A stretch of 64,000 nucleotides of DNA from Pseudomonas abietaniphila (GCF_039697315.1 NZ_CP155619.1:930001-994000), one strand, 5' to 3'. Numbered from the stretch's first letter, positions 28,190 through 37,034 are shown. Made by a program: numbers and translations. Notes: generated by a model not told the origin, from the letters alone.

Positions 28190-28203
28190 TGATTGCGCAA
28201 TCA
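28190..28203. promoter_or_regulatory. LacI-type operator, distal
   Basis: TGATTGCGCAATCA, a perfect 14-bp palindrome identical to the core of the proximal site, 77 bp away centre to centre. Two identical sites at this distance would allow DNA looping by a LacI-family repressor. It lies between the end of the LacI gene and the operon. Confidence 0.8.
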
Positions 28204-28260
28204 TTCAACACCGCGTTCGTCGGTAAATCTGCAAGGGCAATCGAAATCAGGGATCAGGGA

Positions 28261-29310
28261 TCAGGTACTGGCGCGGTCGATCAACGTAAAGCCGGTGTCG
28301 ACGCGTACAGGCGTACCGCTAGAGGTGTGCTCCTGGAAGCGATCCAGTAATGCCTGAGCGACTTGCAACCCAATCCGGTTGCCGTCAACCCGAACCGTCG
28401 ACAGGGCCGGATACACCTGTGCAGCGCTGCTCAAATCACCGAAGCCCATCACCGCCAGGTCTTCAGGTACGCGCAACCCCCGACTCGCAGCCTCTGCCAG
28501 AACGCCTTGAGCCACCGTGTCCGAGCTGCACACCACAACGTCGGTCGAAACCCCGCGATCCAGCAAGCCGGCCAGCCCTTCCCGCCCGACCTGCAAGGTG
28601 GCAGGTGGCGCGAGCAACTCCATCGGCACCTCGTCAATGCCGTGTTTCTTGAGTTCGGCGATCAGGCTGTTGCAACGGCGCAGACCGCGCGGGTCGCCAA
28701 TGGTGATGACCGAAAAGCGTCTGTAGCCTTTCTGGAGCAAGTGCCGGGCGGTTTCCTCACCCACCCGCTCGTGGGAGAAGCCGACCAGCATGTCGATGGG
28801 TTCTTCGCTCAAGTCCCACGCCTCGACCACGGGAATACCTGCCTGAGCCAGCCGCATACGGCTGGATTCGGTGTGCAGTGTGCCGGTCAGCACAATGCCG
28901 TCGGGACGTCGCCCCAACACCGCTTCAAGCAATTTTTCCTCCTGCTCGGCGTCATAGCCGGTCAAGCCCAGCAGCGTCTGGTAACCGGCCTGCGTCAGGC
29001 GGTCCATCAACGCCTGCACAGTGTCGGCAAAGATCGAGTTGGCAATGGTTGGCAGAAAAATCGCCACCAGCCGACTCTTGTTACTGGCCAGTCCGCCCGC
29101 CAGCATGTTCGGCACATAACCCGTCTTACGCACCGCCTCACGTACTTTTTCACGTGTGTCTTCACTCACCAGATCAGGACGATGCAACGCCCTCGACACC
29201 GTCATGGGCGATACGCCGGCGACTTTGGCGACATCGATCAACGTGAGACTGGCGGCCTTCTTCGGCACGGACGACACGTGCTCGGCAGACCTGCCTGGTT
29301 TTTTCGGCAT
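28261..29310 (-). CDS. LacI-family transcriptional regulator
   Basis: 349 residues. HTH and hinge helix at about 22-80: LTLIDVAKVAGVSPMTVSRALHRPDLV and the hinge NMLAGGLASNKS. Periplasmic-binding-like effector domain follows (SRLVAIFLPTIANSIF... to the end), the GntR/IdnR-type subgroup that senses acid sugars. It lies immediately upstream of, and on the same strand as, the galactarate/talarate operon, with two perfect palindromes in the gap, so it is the predicted repressor of that operon. Confidence 0.9.
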   Translation of the reverse strand: MPKKPGRSAEHVSSVPKKAASLTLIDVAKVAGVSPMTVSRALHRPDLVSEDTREKVREAVRKTGYVPNMLAGGLASNKSRLVAIFLPTIANSIFADTVQALMDRLTQAGYQTLLGLTGYDAEQEEKLLEAVLGRRPDGIVLTGTLHTESSRMRLAQAGIPVVEAWDLSEEPIDMLVGFSHERVGEETARHLLQKGYRRFSVITIGDPRGLRRCNSLIAELKKHGIDEVPMELLAPPATLQVGREGLAGLLDRGVSTDVVVCSSDTVAQGVLAEAASRGLRVPEDLAVMGFGDLSSAAQVYPALSTVRVDGNRIGLQVAQALLDRFQEHTSSGTPVRVDTGFTLIDRAST

Positions 29311-29449
29311 GAAGAGTTCCGGATTCAGCGCATGGGAGTTGACGCAGCGAGGGTGAACGCTGCGCCGCAGAGCAATTTAACAAAGGTGGGGGTGACAAGC
29401 ACGGGGGCAACGCTTTACACCGATTGCAAGGCAGGCAAGAACCCGGAAG

Positions 29450-29908
29450 TTACTTGAACGCGTTGTTACGAGAGGCTGCGTAATGTCGAGTCTGGTAAGG
29501 CAGCAGGGTCTGGATTTTAGGTCCAAGGCCTTCATTTACGCCCCATGACACCGCGAGTTCATCGCGAAGATCACGCAGTCGGACGCCCTCGGGTGGATCA
29601 AGTTCGTCCTGACGAGGAAAGCGCTTTGACAATAACGCCAATGCATTCAGGGTCTCAAACGCCCGATCGTCCGTCGCGCAAGGAAAACGAGTCAGTTTTT
29701 CCAGGAGATATCCGACTCGCCGTGCAGCGACCTCATCAGGATCTCGCGCCAAAAAGAGACGAAGCTCGGAGTCTACGCTCGAATGCTCGTACCAGACCTC
29801 GTGCGCCAGGCTTACCAATGCCTCATCATCGGCCTGATCGAGCGGCTCTTGCCCTAACGTGTTCAATGTCTCGGAAAGAACGTGACGGTCAGTCGGCTCC
29901 ACCATCAT
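29450..29908 (-). CDS. Uncharacterised 152-residue protein, partner of nucleotidyltransferase gene
   Basis: 152 residues, no domain I recognise. It is largely helical, soluble and acidic in its N-terminal half (PLDQADDEALVSLAHEVWYEHSS), with a basic tail ending YQTRHYAASRNNAFK. No RX4-6H motif of HEPN toxins is visible. GGAGAC precedes the two adjacent ATG codons at 29908/29905, and the gene overlaps the end of the predicted nucleotidyltransferase by 20 bp, so the two are translated as a unit. A toxin or antitoxin partner role is possible but not shown. Confidence 0.75.
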   Translation of the reverse strand: MMVEPTDRHVLSETLNTLGQEPLDQADDEALVSLAHEVWYEHSSVDSELRLFLARDPDEVAARRVGYLLEKLTRFPCATDDRAFETLNALALLSKRFPRQDELDPPEGVRLRDLRDELAVSWGVNEGLGPKIQTLLPYQTRHYAASRNNAFK

Positions 29909-30539
29909 TTGTCTCCAGATAGTCCTGCAGAATATTTTTCAGGATTGATGTGGGTGGTTCATGATTGCCAACATAGCAATCAATGGCCTGCAGCGCCAAG
30001 CGTTCGAATTCAGAGGCCAGTATGAAGCCGGTGCGCAGCAGAGCGAAGATATCGCTGATGTCCTGCTCGGTTGCCCGTCCCAGCTTGGAAATCGCGAGGT
30101 CAACAGGCGATGCGATCAGCACTTCGAGCGGTGACTTGGCGCAGAATCTCTCCAGGGGTATCCCTCTCTCCACGTAATCTTCATGCAAAGGCCCCAGAGA
30201 CGTGGAAAACTTCAAATCGTAGGACAGCTCAACAAGTCGACCGCCGGGCTCGGTGATGTATTTTTTCTGTGGAGCCATTGTCAGCATCTTGCGCAAGTTG
30301 ACATCTTGCGGCATAGCCACCGGGAAGAACTCCGCATCAACATCCATCGACACCCTATGGCTTGTATAGAGGTGAACCGCACATCCGCCGAAGACGATAA
30401 CCCTGAGCGCGCCCGGCGGGGCATTTTCAGCGTCCAGTTCCCGCGCCAGAGAACCGAACATCGAAATCAACGCCTGCCCTAACGGGGTCTCGCAATTAAG
30501 TATTGCAGGCCTGACATCACCTGAAGTGCCCTCGTTCAT
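29889..30539 (-). CDS. Predicted nucleotidyltransferase (DUF6036/AbiEii-like)
   Basis: 216 residues. The N-terminal nucleotidyltransferase core is readable: RVIVFGGCAVHLYTSHRVSMDVDAEF gives the GG motif (51-52) and the Asp66-X-Asp68 metal pair, and PVDLAISKLGRATEQDISDI gives the Lys/Arg and downstream acid typical of AbiEii/DUF6036 proteins. Related proteins act as toxins of type IV-like toxin-antitoxin or abortive infection systems, some by adding nucleotides to tRNA. Here the enzyme is first in the pair and its 152-aa partner second, the reverse of abiEi-abiEii. AGGGATGA precedes the ATG. Confidence 0.8.
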   Translation of the reverse strand: MNEGTSGDVRPAILNCETPLGQALISMFGSLARELDAENAPPGALRVIVFGGCAVHLYTSHRVSMDVDAEFFPVAMPQDVNLRKMLTMAPQKKYITEPGGRLVELSYDLKFSTSLGPLHEDYVERGIPLERFCAKSPLEVLIASPVDLAISKLGRATEQDISDIFALLRTGFILASEFERLALQAIDCYVGNHEPPTSILKNILQDYLETNDGGAD

Positions 30540-30659
30540 CGTTCATCCCTGCACCGAATTGATCGGTCAGCAAATTAACAACGCCAAGGCAAACGGTAAG
30601 TCAGGCGATTCCACGGCAATTCGTAGGACACGCCGCTCATTCAGGCAGGCTTCGGCCCT

Positions 30660-31832
30660 CTACAAGAACTCTTCCCCTTCCCTCATCAGCACCGCGCGGT
30701 CCACTTCGTCCAGCGAGCACACGCCGAGCATGCCCATGTTGCGGCTGATTTCCTGTGACAGCAGCCGGGCGGCGTGGAGCACGCCCTCTTCGCCTGCGAC
30801 CGAGGCGGCGAAATTGAAGGGGCGACCGACGAAGACGAAGGCCGCGCCCAGTGCCAGGGCCTTGAGTACGTCGCTGCCACGGCGGATGCCGCCGTCGAGC
30901 ATCACGGGTACGCCCGGGCAGGCGGCGATGATCGAGGGCAGCACACGCAGAGGTGCTACCGAACCGTCCAGCTGACGGCCGCCGTGGTTGGAGACGATCA
31001 GAGCATTGGCGCCCGTTTCCACCGCGCGTCTGGCATCGTCGGGATGAAGAATGCCTTTGACCACCAACGTGCCAGGCCACAGGTCGCGAATGAGCTGCAG
31101 GTGCGACCAGTCCAGATGCCCCCTATCGGAGAAGTCGCGCTCCACAGACGATGAAATGATCGGCGCGCCGCGATGGGCGTAGTTGTTCTCGAAATGCGGA
31201 ATGCCGTGTTTGACCAGGGTGCGCAGGAAGGTGGCAATCAACCAGCGCGGATGACTGATGCCGTCCCAGGCCAGACGCACGCTGGGACGCAGAGGCGTGG
31301 AAAAGCCTGCCCTGACGTTGTTCTCGCGATTGGCGGCGACCGGCGTGTCGACGGTGATCACCAGCGTGCGGAAACCGGCCGCGAGCACCCGTGCGATCAA
31401 GGCGCGAATATTGGCTTCATCCCCTGGCAGATACGCCTGAAACCAGGCATCGGGGTTGACCTTGACCGCCTCCTCCAGACGAATCAGCGAGGAGCCGCTC
31501 ATGATCATCGGCAGGTTCAAATGCCCGGCAGCCTTCGCCAGCACGATATCGCCGCGATAGGCCGACAATGCACTGATGCCCATCGGCGCAAATCCGAATG
31601 GCCAGGCATAGTCATGGCCGAACAACCGGCGCGTGCCGCTGCGGCCCGAGACGTTGCGCAGCACGCGAGGGACGAACGCATAGCGCTGGAAGGATTCGGT
31701 ATTGGCCATTGAGGAGCGGTTGTCTTCGACGGCGCCCGCGACGTACTCGTAGATCGGGCGCGGCAGATGCCGTTTTGCCGCCTGCTGAAAATCATCCAGG
31801 TTGAGGATGTGGCTCAGTCTCGCGTTACCCAA
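30660..31832 (-). CDS. FMN-dependent alpha-hydroxy acid oxidase/dehydrogenase (LldD-like)
   Basis: 390 residues from a TTG at 31832, supported by AAGGAG seven bases upstream. Full TIM-barrel flavoprotein: PIYEYVAGAVEDN, FAPMGISAL, the FMN lysine in LVVKGILHPDDA, catalytic His283 in SNHGGRQLD, and the phosphate-binding DGGIRRGSDVLKALALGA. It oxidises L-2-hydroxyacids such as lactate or mandelate to 2-oxoacids. There is no lldP transporter or lldR beside it; instead it follows a helicase gene by 38 bp, so the substrate is open. Confidence 0.87.
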   Translation of the reverse strand: MGNARLSHILNLDDFQQAAKRHLPRPIYEYVAGAVEDNRSSMANTESFQRYAFVPRVLRNVSGRSGTRRLFGHDYAWPFGFAPMGISALSAYRGDIVLAKAAGHLNLPMIMSGSSLIRLEEAVKVNPDAWFQAYLPGDEANIRALIARVLAAGFRTLVITVDTPVAANRENNVRAGFSTPLRPSVRLAWDGISHPRWLIATFLRTLVKHGIPHFENNYAHRGAPIISSSVERDFSDRGHLDWSHLQLIRDLWPGTLVVKGILHPDDARRAVETGANALIVSNHGGRQLDGSVAPLRVLPSIIAACPGVPVMLDGGIRRGSDVLKALALGAAFVFVGRPFNFAASVAGEEGVLHAARLLSQEISRNMGMLGVCSLDEVDRAVLMREGEEFL

Positions 31833-31870
31833 CGTTCGCTCCTTGCTTCGCTATCAGAGAAGGGATGGAC

Positions 31871-33826
31871 TCACGACGCCTTACGCCCGATGTCCTGCAG
31901 CCAGTCATTCAGGTTCCCCGGCAACAACAGTTCATGCCGCGCCCGAGAGCTGGCGGTGTACAGCAGCGAGCAGACGCTGGCCAGCGAATGCGGCGAGCCG
32001 GTGCGCGGAGGACGCATCAGGTCGCGGGACAACAGCACAGTGTCGAACTCCTGGTTCTTCACGTCTTCGACCTTCGCCAGCTTGAGGATGGCGCCAGGCT
32101 CGCTGCAGAAGCGTTGCAACGTCTCGGCAAACTGCTGCTCCGTATTGCCCTGCCCCAGCCACTCGTGCACCGCTTTGAATTCGTGACTGCCGCCCATGGC
32201 CGAGGCCAGCGCGTCCCAATGGGTGTAACGAAAAATCAGGCGATGCTGGGGCCGCAGGTCTTCACGGTACAGCAGCACCAGCCCTTTGATGAACAGGGTC
32301 AGGTCCTGCGCCGTGCCCGCCGGCAATTGAAACCGCGCACCGGCTTCGGTCAGACGCTTGAACCAGGCGAACAGGCCCCATTCGTTGGCGACCAGAATTG
32401 TGGTGGGTTTGTCCGGGATCGGCATGACGCTGTGGCCGATGATGCGCGTCGGGTAAGGTGCCCGTCCTACGAACCCTTCTTTGATGTCGCTGGGGTGCAG
32501 CTGAATCAACGGGTTGAGGACGTCAGCTATCTGCCGCCCGGCGCGAATCGACTGAGTCATGAACCGTTGACGAATCGAGCCGCCATGGCGCGAGGCCTTG
32601 CCGCTCAGTTGCTGAAACTCGTCACCCAGCGTGATCACCGCCTGGGGGCTGCGGTCCAGGATCTGCACCATCGGCGCGGTCAGTTCGTGGCTTTCATCGA
32701 TGATGATGTGGGTGAAGTTTTCGAAGACCACTTCCGAGGTCATCGAGAGAAACTTGATGCGATGACTGTTGCGCACCGGCAAACGGATGTGCGGCGCGGA
32801 GGGCCTGACGATTTCCCGCCAGAGCAGCCGGCTGTATTCCAGCAACATGGCGATGTCCGCCTGACTCGCGGCATACCCCAGCGACGGCAAATGCCGCGGC
32901 TCAATCGTGGGCAGCGGCGACAGACAGAAACTGTAGACCGTGGTGCGGCACACCCATGCCACTTGCCGGGGAGGCAGATTTCCGACTGTTTGCAGGTTCA
33001 GCCATTGGGCGATCTGCTGATCGGACACCAGCGAGTCGGCGCCGGTCCGCTGCCTGGCCGTGTTGCGCCATCCGGCCGAGGTCTGGTCGCGATTGAGCAG
33101 CAGGTTGGCCATGTGGCCGAAGGTGCAGGCATGAAGCTTTCGGCCCGGATCGCTTTGCCTGACGCGGTCCTCCAGCGCTTTGACCTGTTGCGGATAAATC
33201 GCCATGAGCAAGGTCGTTTCAGCGGGCAGTGTCTCGAAGAACTTCGCCAACAGGAAGGTCTTGCCCACACCCGCGTAGGCCTGCAAATGAAACGACTCAT
33301 CCTGGCAGCCACGAAACTCGTCGAAGATCCGGCTCTGCTGGTCGCTCAGATACAACAGATCGCCGGTCGGCAGGACCACTCCGCGGGTCAGGGGCTCGAG
33401 CGTCTGGCGATGGCGCTTGCCAAAACCGAAGTCCCAATGACCGTTTTCGTCGAGGTATTGCTCATCATCGACTTCGTGGGCTTCGAGCAAGCTGATGCCG
33501 GCCACTTCCAGGACGTTCAGGCTCTGCGCGAGGTTGCCGGCGTTGAAGCGCATACGCAGCAGATCGGCGAACGACCCGCCCGCTTCTTCCATCGACAGCG
33601 CCGCACGCATGACATCGTCAAGCATGCGCTCCAGTTTCTCGATGGGAGTGTTTTGCTGGACCAATACGTTGAGGTTGATCAGCAACATGAGAGCAGCGAG
33701 CTGCGCCCGGGTTGCGTCGGCCAGAAAATCGTCCAGCGACTCGCCAGCGGCCAAGCCTTGGGCAGCCTCTTCGGTCAGCGGCAAAAACAGCGAGGGCGGT
33801 GGAGCAAACGGACCGGGTGAACTCAT
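31871..33826 (-). CDS. Stand-alone superfamily 1 (UvrD-like) helicase
   Basis: 651 residues. The first ~165 residues carry no domain I recognise. The motor follows: Walker A AYAGVGKT (Lys189), Walker B IIIDESHEL (Asp377-Glu378), motif III TLGDEFQQLSG, motif V VKNQEFDTVLLS and motif VI LYTASSRARHELLLP, the order of UvrD/Rep/AddA-like helicases. It is shorter than UvrD and lacks a recognisable nuclease or RecB-type C-terminal domain. It is not next to any recombination gene. Role in repair or phage defence is possible; neither can be concluded. Confidence 0.82.
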   Translation of the reverse strand: MSSPGPFAPPPSLFLPLTEEAAQGLAAGESLDDFLADATRAQLAALMLLINLNVLVQQNTPIEKLERMLDDVMRAALSMEEAGGSFADLLRMRFNAGNLAQSLNVLEVAGISLLEAHEVDDEQYLDENGHWDFGFGKRHRQTLEPLTRGVVLPTGDLLYLSDQQSRIFDEFRGCQDESFHLQAYAGVGKTFLLAKFFETLPAETTLLMAIYPQQVKALEDRVRQSDPGRKLHACTFGHMANLLLNRDQTSAGWRNTARQRTGADSLVSDQQIAQWLNLQTVGNLPPRQVAWVCRTTVYSFCLSPLPTIEPRHLPSLGYAASQADIAMLLEYSRLLWREIVRPSAPHIRLPVRNSHRIKFLSMTSEVVFENFTHIIIDESHELTAPMVQILDRSPQAVITLGDEFQQLSGKASRHGGSIRQRFMTQSIRAGRQIADVLNPLIQLHPSDIKEGFVGRAPYPTRIIGHSVMPIPDKPTTILVANEWGLFAWFKRLTEAGARFQLPAGTAQDLTLFIKGLVLLYREDLRPQHRLIFRYTHWDALASAMGGSHEFKAVHEWLGQGNTEQQFAETLQRFCSEPGAILKLAKVEDVKNQEFDTVLLSRDLMRPPRTGSPHSLASVCSLLYTASSRARHELLLPGNLNDWLQDIGRKAS

Positions 33827-34165
33827 TACGGGGCAATCGTCCTGATAAACGCGACGGCGTGGGGCAGAAACAGCGGAAGATGACGCAACAGCTTACCCTT
33901 CCCGACGCCCCGCCGCCCACCACGTTGTCACGCCGATTCGGCAGTGCGAAGCAACTATCGTCATCGCATCACCTGTGCAGTGTCTCTGGAGACATCTAAC
34001 CACACGCTGTAGGAGCGTGGCTTGTCCCGCGATCTGCCGGGAACCGGCAGCAAGACCTGTGCATGTGGCGTATCAGGTACAACCGCATCGCCCGTTTTGG
34101 CCATCGCCGCATCAGAAATTCATCAACCACCCGTGCGCTCGCCAAAAAGGCCGACCAGGTCGGGA
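33827..34165. other. Intergenic region with short hairpin repeat
   Basis: No gene seen. Contains half of a dispersed repeat (GTAGGAGCGTGGCTTGTCCCG at about 34010-34030) followed by a perfect seven-base-pair hairpin CTGCCGG-gaa-CCGGCAG at 34034-34050. Confidence 0.5.
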
Positions 34166-34429
34166 TCAGTTGTCCCCGGCGCAGTCCTGAGCAATGGTGC
34201 GGTAGTTCAGGGTCTGCTTCTGGCCGTGAGAATCAACATAGTTGAGGTGCGTGTTGACCAGACCGCAGGTGGGTGTTGCATCGACTTCGGTAGACAGGGC
34301 CCGGGCGATGTCCAAGTGTTCGCCATACATGTAGCTGTGTGTTGAAACGCTGTCCTGGGCCTGAGCCGAGAGCGCACCGAGGCTCAGTGCAGCAAACAGA
34401 GTGGCGATTCCGATTTTCTTCATGTTCAT
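34166..34429 (-). CDS. Small exported DUF2790 protein
   Basis: 87 residues from the ATG at 34429 (GGAGAA upstream); a second ATG two codons later is possible. Signal peptide ends at SAQA-Q, leaving a ~63-residue periplasmic peptide with the DUF2790 pattern YxYGxxLDIxR, VDATPTCGLVNTHLNYVDS and a terminal cysteine pair candidate (CGL, DCAGDN). Pseudomonas strains carry several such genes, often metal- or stress-induced through two-component systems. It is divergent from a response regulator gene, the usual sign of control by that system. Molecular role unknown. Confidence 0.85.
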   Translation of the reverse strand: MNMKKIGIATLFAALSLGALSAQAQDSVSTHSYMYGEHLDIARALSTEVDATPTCGLVNTHLNYVDSHGQKQTLNYRTIAQDCAGDN

Positions 34430-34580
34430 GGTGTTCTCCGTGCGTTCAATGGGTGATCCGTTGTCTGGTTCGAGACGGTGTGGCTGTGTTGTCTCGATGG
34501 GTCCCATGAATGCCCCGCAGGTGTCCCGGATGTGTCGGGAAATGCCTGAAAATCATCTTTAAGTGTCATAGCGTCGTCTG

Positions 34581-34667
34581 GATACACAGCGATACATTTG
34601 CACTGAAAAATGCGCTTTTTGCATCCGGATGTATTCGTCGCAGGATCAGATACAGTGCAATACAAAG
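34581..34667 (+). promoter_or_regulatory. Tandem GATACA-type repeats in divergent promoter
   Basis: GATACACAGCGATACA at 34581-34596 has two hexamers with a 10-bp period. A second pair, ATACAGTGCAATACA, lies at 34650-34664. The 307-bp gap separates the DUF2790 gene and the response regulator. The spacing suits an OmpR-family regulator, and nearly the same sequence occurs in front of the P460 gene (1591-1606). Confidence 0.5.
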
Positions 34668-34736
34668 GGCGGCAGGCAAGCCGTGCGCGGCTGGTTAAGA
34701 TGCGCCACACGTCAATGAAAACGGGGAGCTGAGGCA

Positions 34737-35477
34737 ATGGAGCACGTAGACCACATTCTGATTGTCGACGACGATCGCGAGATTCGGGAGCTGGTGGGCA
34801 ACTACCTGAAGAAGAACGGATTGCGCACCACGGTAGTCGCCGACGGCCGCCAGATGCGCTCGTTCCTGGAGTCGACCCCCGTGGACCTGATCGTGCTGGA
34901 CATCATGATGCCCGGTGACGACGGCCTGCTGCTGTGCCGCGAACTGCGCGCAGGCAAGCACAAGACCACCCCTGTGTTGATGCTGACGGCCCGCAGCGAC
35001 GAAACCGACCGCATCATCGGTCTGGAAATGGGCGCCGACGATTACCTGGTCAAGCCTTTCGCCGCCCGTGAACTGCTGGCGCGCATCAACTCCGTGCTGC
35101 GCCGTACACGGATGCTGCCGCCCAACCTGATCGTCAGCGAGAGCGGTCGTCTGTTGGCGTTCGGTAAATGGAAACTGGACACCACCGCCCGTCACCTGCT
35201 GGATGCCCAAGGCACCGTGGTCACGCTCAGCGGCGCGGAATACCGCCTGCTGCGCACCTTCCTCGATCATCCGCAACGGGTGCTGAGCCGCGATCAACTG
35301 CTGAACCTGACCCAAGGCCGTGACGCCGACCTGTTCGACCGCTCCATCGACCTGCTGGTCAGCCGCCTGCGCCAGCGCCTGCAAGACGACGCGCGGGATC
35401 CGGCCTACATCAAGACCGTGCGCAGTGAAGGCTATGTCTTCACGTACGCCGTCGAAATCCTCGGGGACGAGGCATGA
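34737..35477 (+). CDS. OmpR-family response regulator
   Basis: 246 residues. Receiver domain 1-120 with acidic pocket VDDD (11-13), phospho-acceptor Asp55 in VLDIMMPGDDG, the switch segment MLTARSD and Lys in YLVKPFAA. OmpR/PhoB winged helix at about 145-240 (LSGAEYRLLRTFLDHPQRVLSRDQLLNLTQGRDADLFDRSID). The kinase gene overlaps its stop by four bases. Signal sensed is unknown; the divergent DUF2790 gene is a likely target. Confidence 0.92.
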   Translation: MEHVDHILIVDDDREIRELVGNYLKKNGLRTTVVADGRQMRSFLESTPVDLIVLDIMMPGDDGLLLCRELRAGKHKTTPVLMLTARSDETDRIIGLEMGADDYLVKPFAARELLARINSVLRRTRMLPPNLIVSESGRLLAFGKWKLDTTARHLLDAQGTVVTLSGAEYRLLRTFLDHPQRVLSRDQLLNLTQGRDADLFDRSIDLLVSRLRQRLQDDARDPAYIKTVRSEGYVFTYAVEILGDEA

Positions 35478-36787
35478 AGCTGACGTTCGGATGGCCACGG
35501 ACGCTGGCGTCGCGGCTGTCGCTGATCTTTCTGATCAGTCTGGTGTTGGCTCACGGCTTGTCGTTCGGGTTGCAGTTCTACGAGCGCTATCAGAGCGCGA
35601 TGACCCTGATGTTGGGCAACCTGGAGCAGGACCTGACCACCACCGTCGCCGTGCTGGAACGTTTGCCCGCCAATGAACGTGAAGCCTGGCTGCCACGTTT
35701 CGAACACCCCAATTATCGTTACATCCTCGGCACCGGTCAGCCGGGCACGGCGATGAACATGACGCATTCGCCGGTGTCGGTGCGCTCGATGCAGGCTACG
35801 CTCGGCCGCGAGTACACCTTGAGCTTTCAGGACGTGCCGGATGTCCGCCCGCACTACCAGGCGCATTTGACGCTGAGGGACGGCTCCCCGCTGACGATCG
35901 ACGTTCGCCCCTCGATCATGCCCTTGTCGCCTTGGTTGCCCCTGCTGCTGATCGTGCAACTGGTGCTGCTGTTTACCTGCACGTGGCTGGCGGTGAGAAC
36001 CGCGATCCGCCCGCTGACTCGCCTGTCCGAGGCCGTCGACAACCTGGACCCGAACGGCGAAGGTACTCATCTCGACGAGAGCGGCCCGACCGAGGTGGCG
36101 TTCGCGGCGGTGGCGTTCAACACCATGCAGCAACGCATCGCGACCTACGTGAAGGAACGCATGCAGCTGTTGGCGGCCATCTCCCACGACCTGCAGACCC
36201 CGATTACCCGCATGAAGCTGCGCGCCGAATTCATGGACGAAGGCGTCGAAAAAGACAAGCTGTGGAGCGACCTGAGTGAAATGCAGCATCTGGTTCAGGA
36301 AGGCGTGGCCTATGCGCGCAGCATGGACACCTCCACCGAAGCCGTTCGACGGGTTGATCTGGATTCGTTTCTCGACAGCCTCACGTTCGATTATCAAGAC
36401 ATGAACAAGCAGGTCCAGCTGTGCGGCAAGACAGGCTGTGTGATCGACACCCGCCCTCACGCCTTGCGCCGGGTCTTGGTGAACCTGACTGACAACGCGC
36501 TGAAGTTCGCCGGTGCAGCGGAGATCAAGGTGCAGACCCACGGTGACCACGAATTGTCGATCCAGGTCCTGGATCGCGGGCCGGGGATCGCCGAAGCCGA
36601 GCTGCCGGAAGTGCTCAAGCCGTTCTATCGCGTCGAGAGTTCGCGTAACCGCGATACCGGCGGCACGGGATTGGGCCTGGCAATTTCGCAACAACTCGCC
36701 TCGGCGCTGGGCGGTATGTTGCGTCTGTCCAACCGTGAGGGCGGTGGCTTATGCGCCGAGCTTCGCTTGCCGCAGAAGGCAGGTTAA
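35474..36787 (+). CDS. Membrane sensor histidine kinase
   Basis: 437 residues, EnvZ-like layout. First membrane helix about 15-33, periplasmic sensor about 34-150, second helix about 155-178, HAMP, then the dimerisation helix with phospho-accepting His238 in AAISHDLQTPITRMKLRAEF, and the ATPase domain with N-box NLTDNALKFA and GTGLGLAISQQLA. ATGA overlap with the regulator gene indicates translational coupling. The ~115-residue periplasmic domain has no recognised sensor family. Confidence 0.92.
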   Translation: MKLTFGWPRTLASRLSLIFLISLVLAHGLSFGLQFYERYQSAMTLMLGNLEQDLTTTVAVLERLPANEREAWLPRFEHPNYRYILGTGQPGTAMNMTHSPVSVRSMQATLGREYTLSFQDVPDVRPHYQAHLTLRDGSPLTIDVRPSIMPLSPWLPLLLIVQLVLLFTCTWLAVRTAIRPLTRLSEAVDNLDPNGEGTHLDESGPTEVAFAAVAFNTMQQRIATYVKERMQLLAAISHDLQTPITRMKLRAEFMDEGVEKDKLWSDLSEMQHLVQEGVAYARSMDTSTEAVRRVDLDSFLDSLTFDYQDMNKQVQLCGKTGCVIDTRPHALRRVLVNLTDNALKFAGAAEIKVQTHGDHELSIQVLDRGPGIAEAELPEVLKPFYRVESSRNRDTGGTGLGLAISQQLASALGGMLRLSNREGGGLCAELRLPQKAG

Positions 36788-36795
36788 TCCGACCT

Positions 36796-36882
36796 GTAGC
36801 AGCGCGCTTGCCCGCGAATGCGTTCGGTTGGTGATATCTCCTTCACTGACGTACTGCAATCTCGGGCAAGCCGTTGCTGCAC
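36796..36882. repeat. Degenerate inverted REP pair
   Basis: GTAGCAGCGCGCTTGCCCGCG faces a diverged complement ending GTTGCTGCAC. It follows the kinase gene and may end its transcript. Confidence 0.6.
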
Positions 36883-37034
36883 GAAGCGCGGATCTCAAAC
36901 GCCACGTCAGAGGCTCCAACGTGGCACGAACCCCAAACAAATAAGCAAACTGCTATCAATCCGGTTTTCCGAAACACCCTGTATCATCCCCCTCGCCTCA
37001 CCCTCTCTCTACGTAGCGAAATCAAGGATTGTTC

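Noticed and set aside
29450..30539. MntA-HepT (minimal nucleotidyltransferase/HEPN) toxin-antitoxin system
   Set aside because: The 152-aa partner shows no RX4-6H motif and the enzyme is larger than MntA; only a general TA-like status can be argued.
31865..33820. 651-codon open frame on the plus strand opposite the helicase
   Set aside because: Mirror frame of a high-GC gene; the minus-strand frame has clear helicase motifs.
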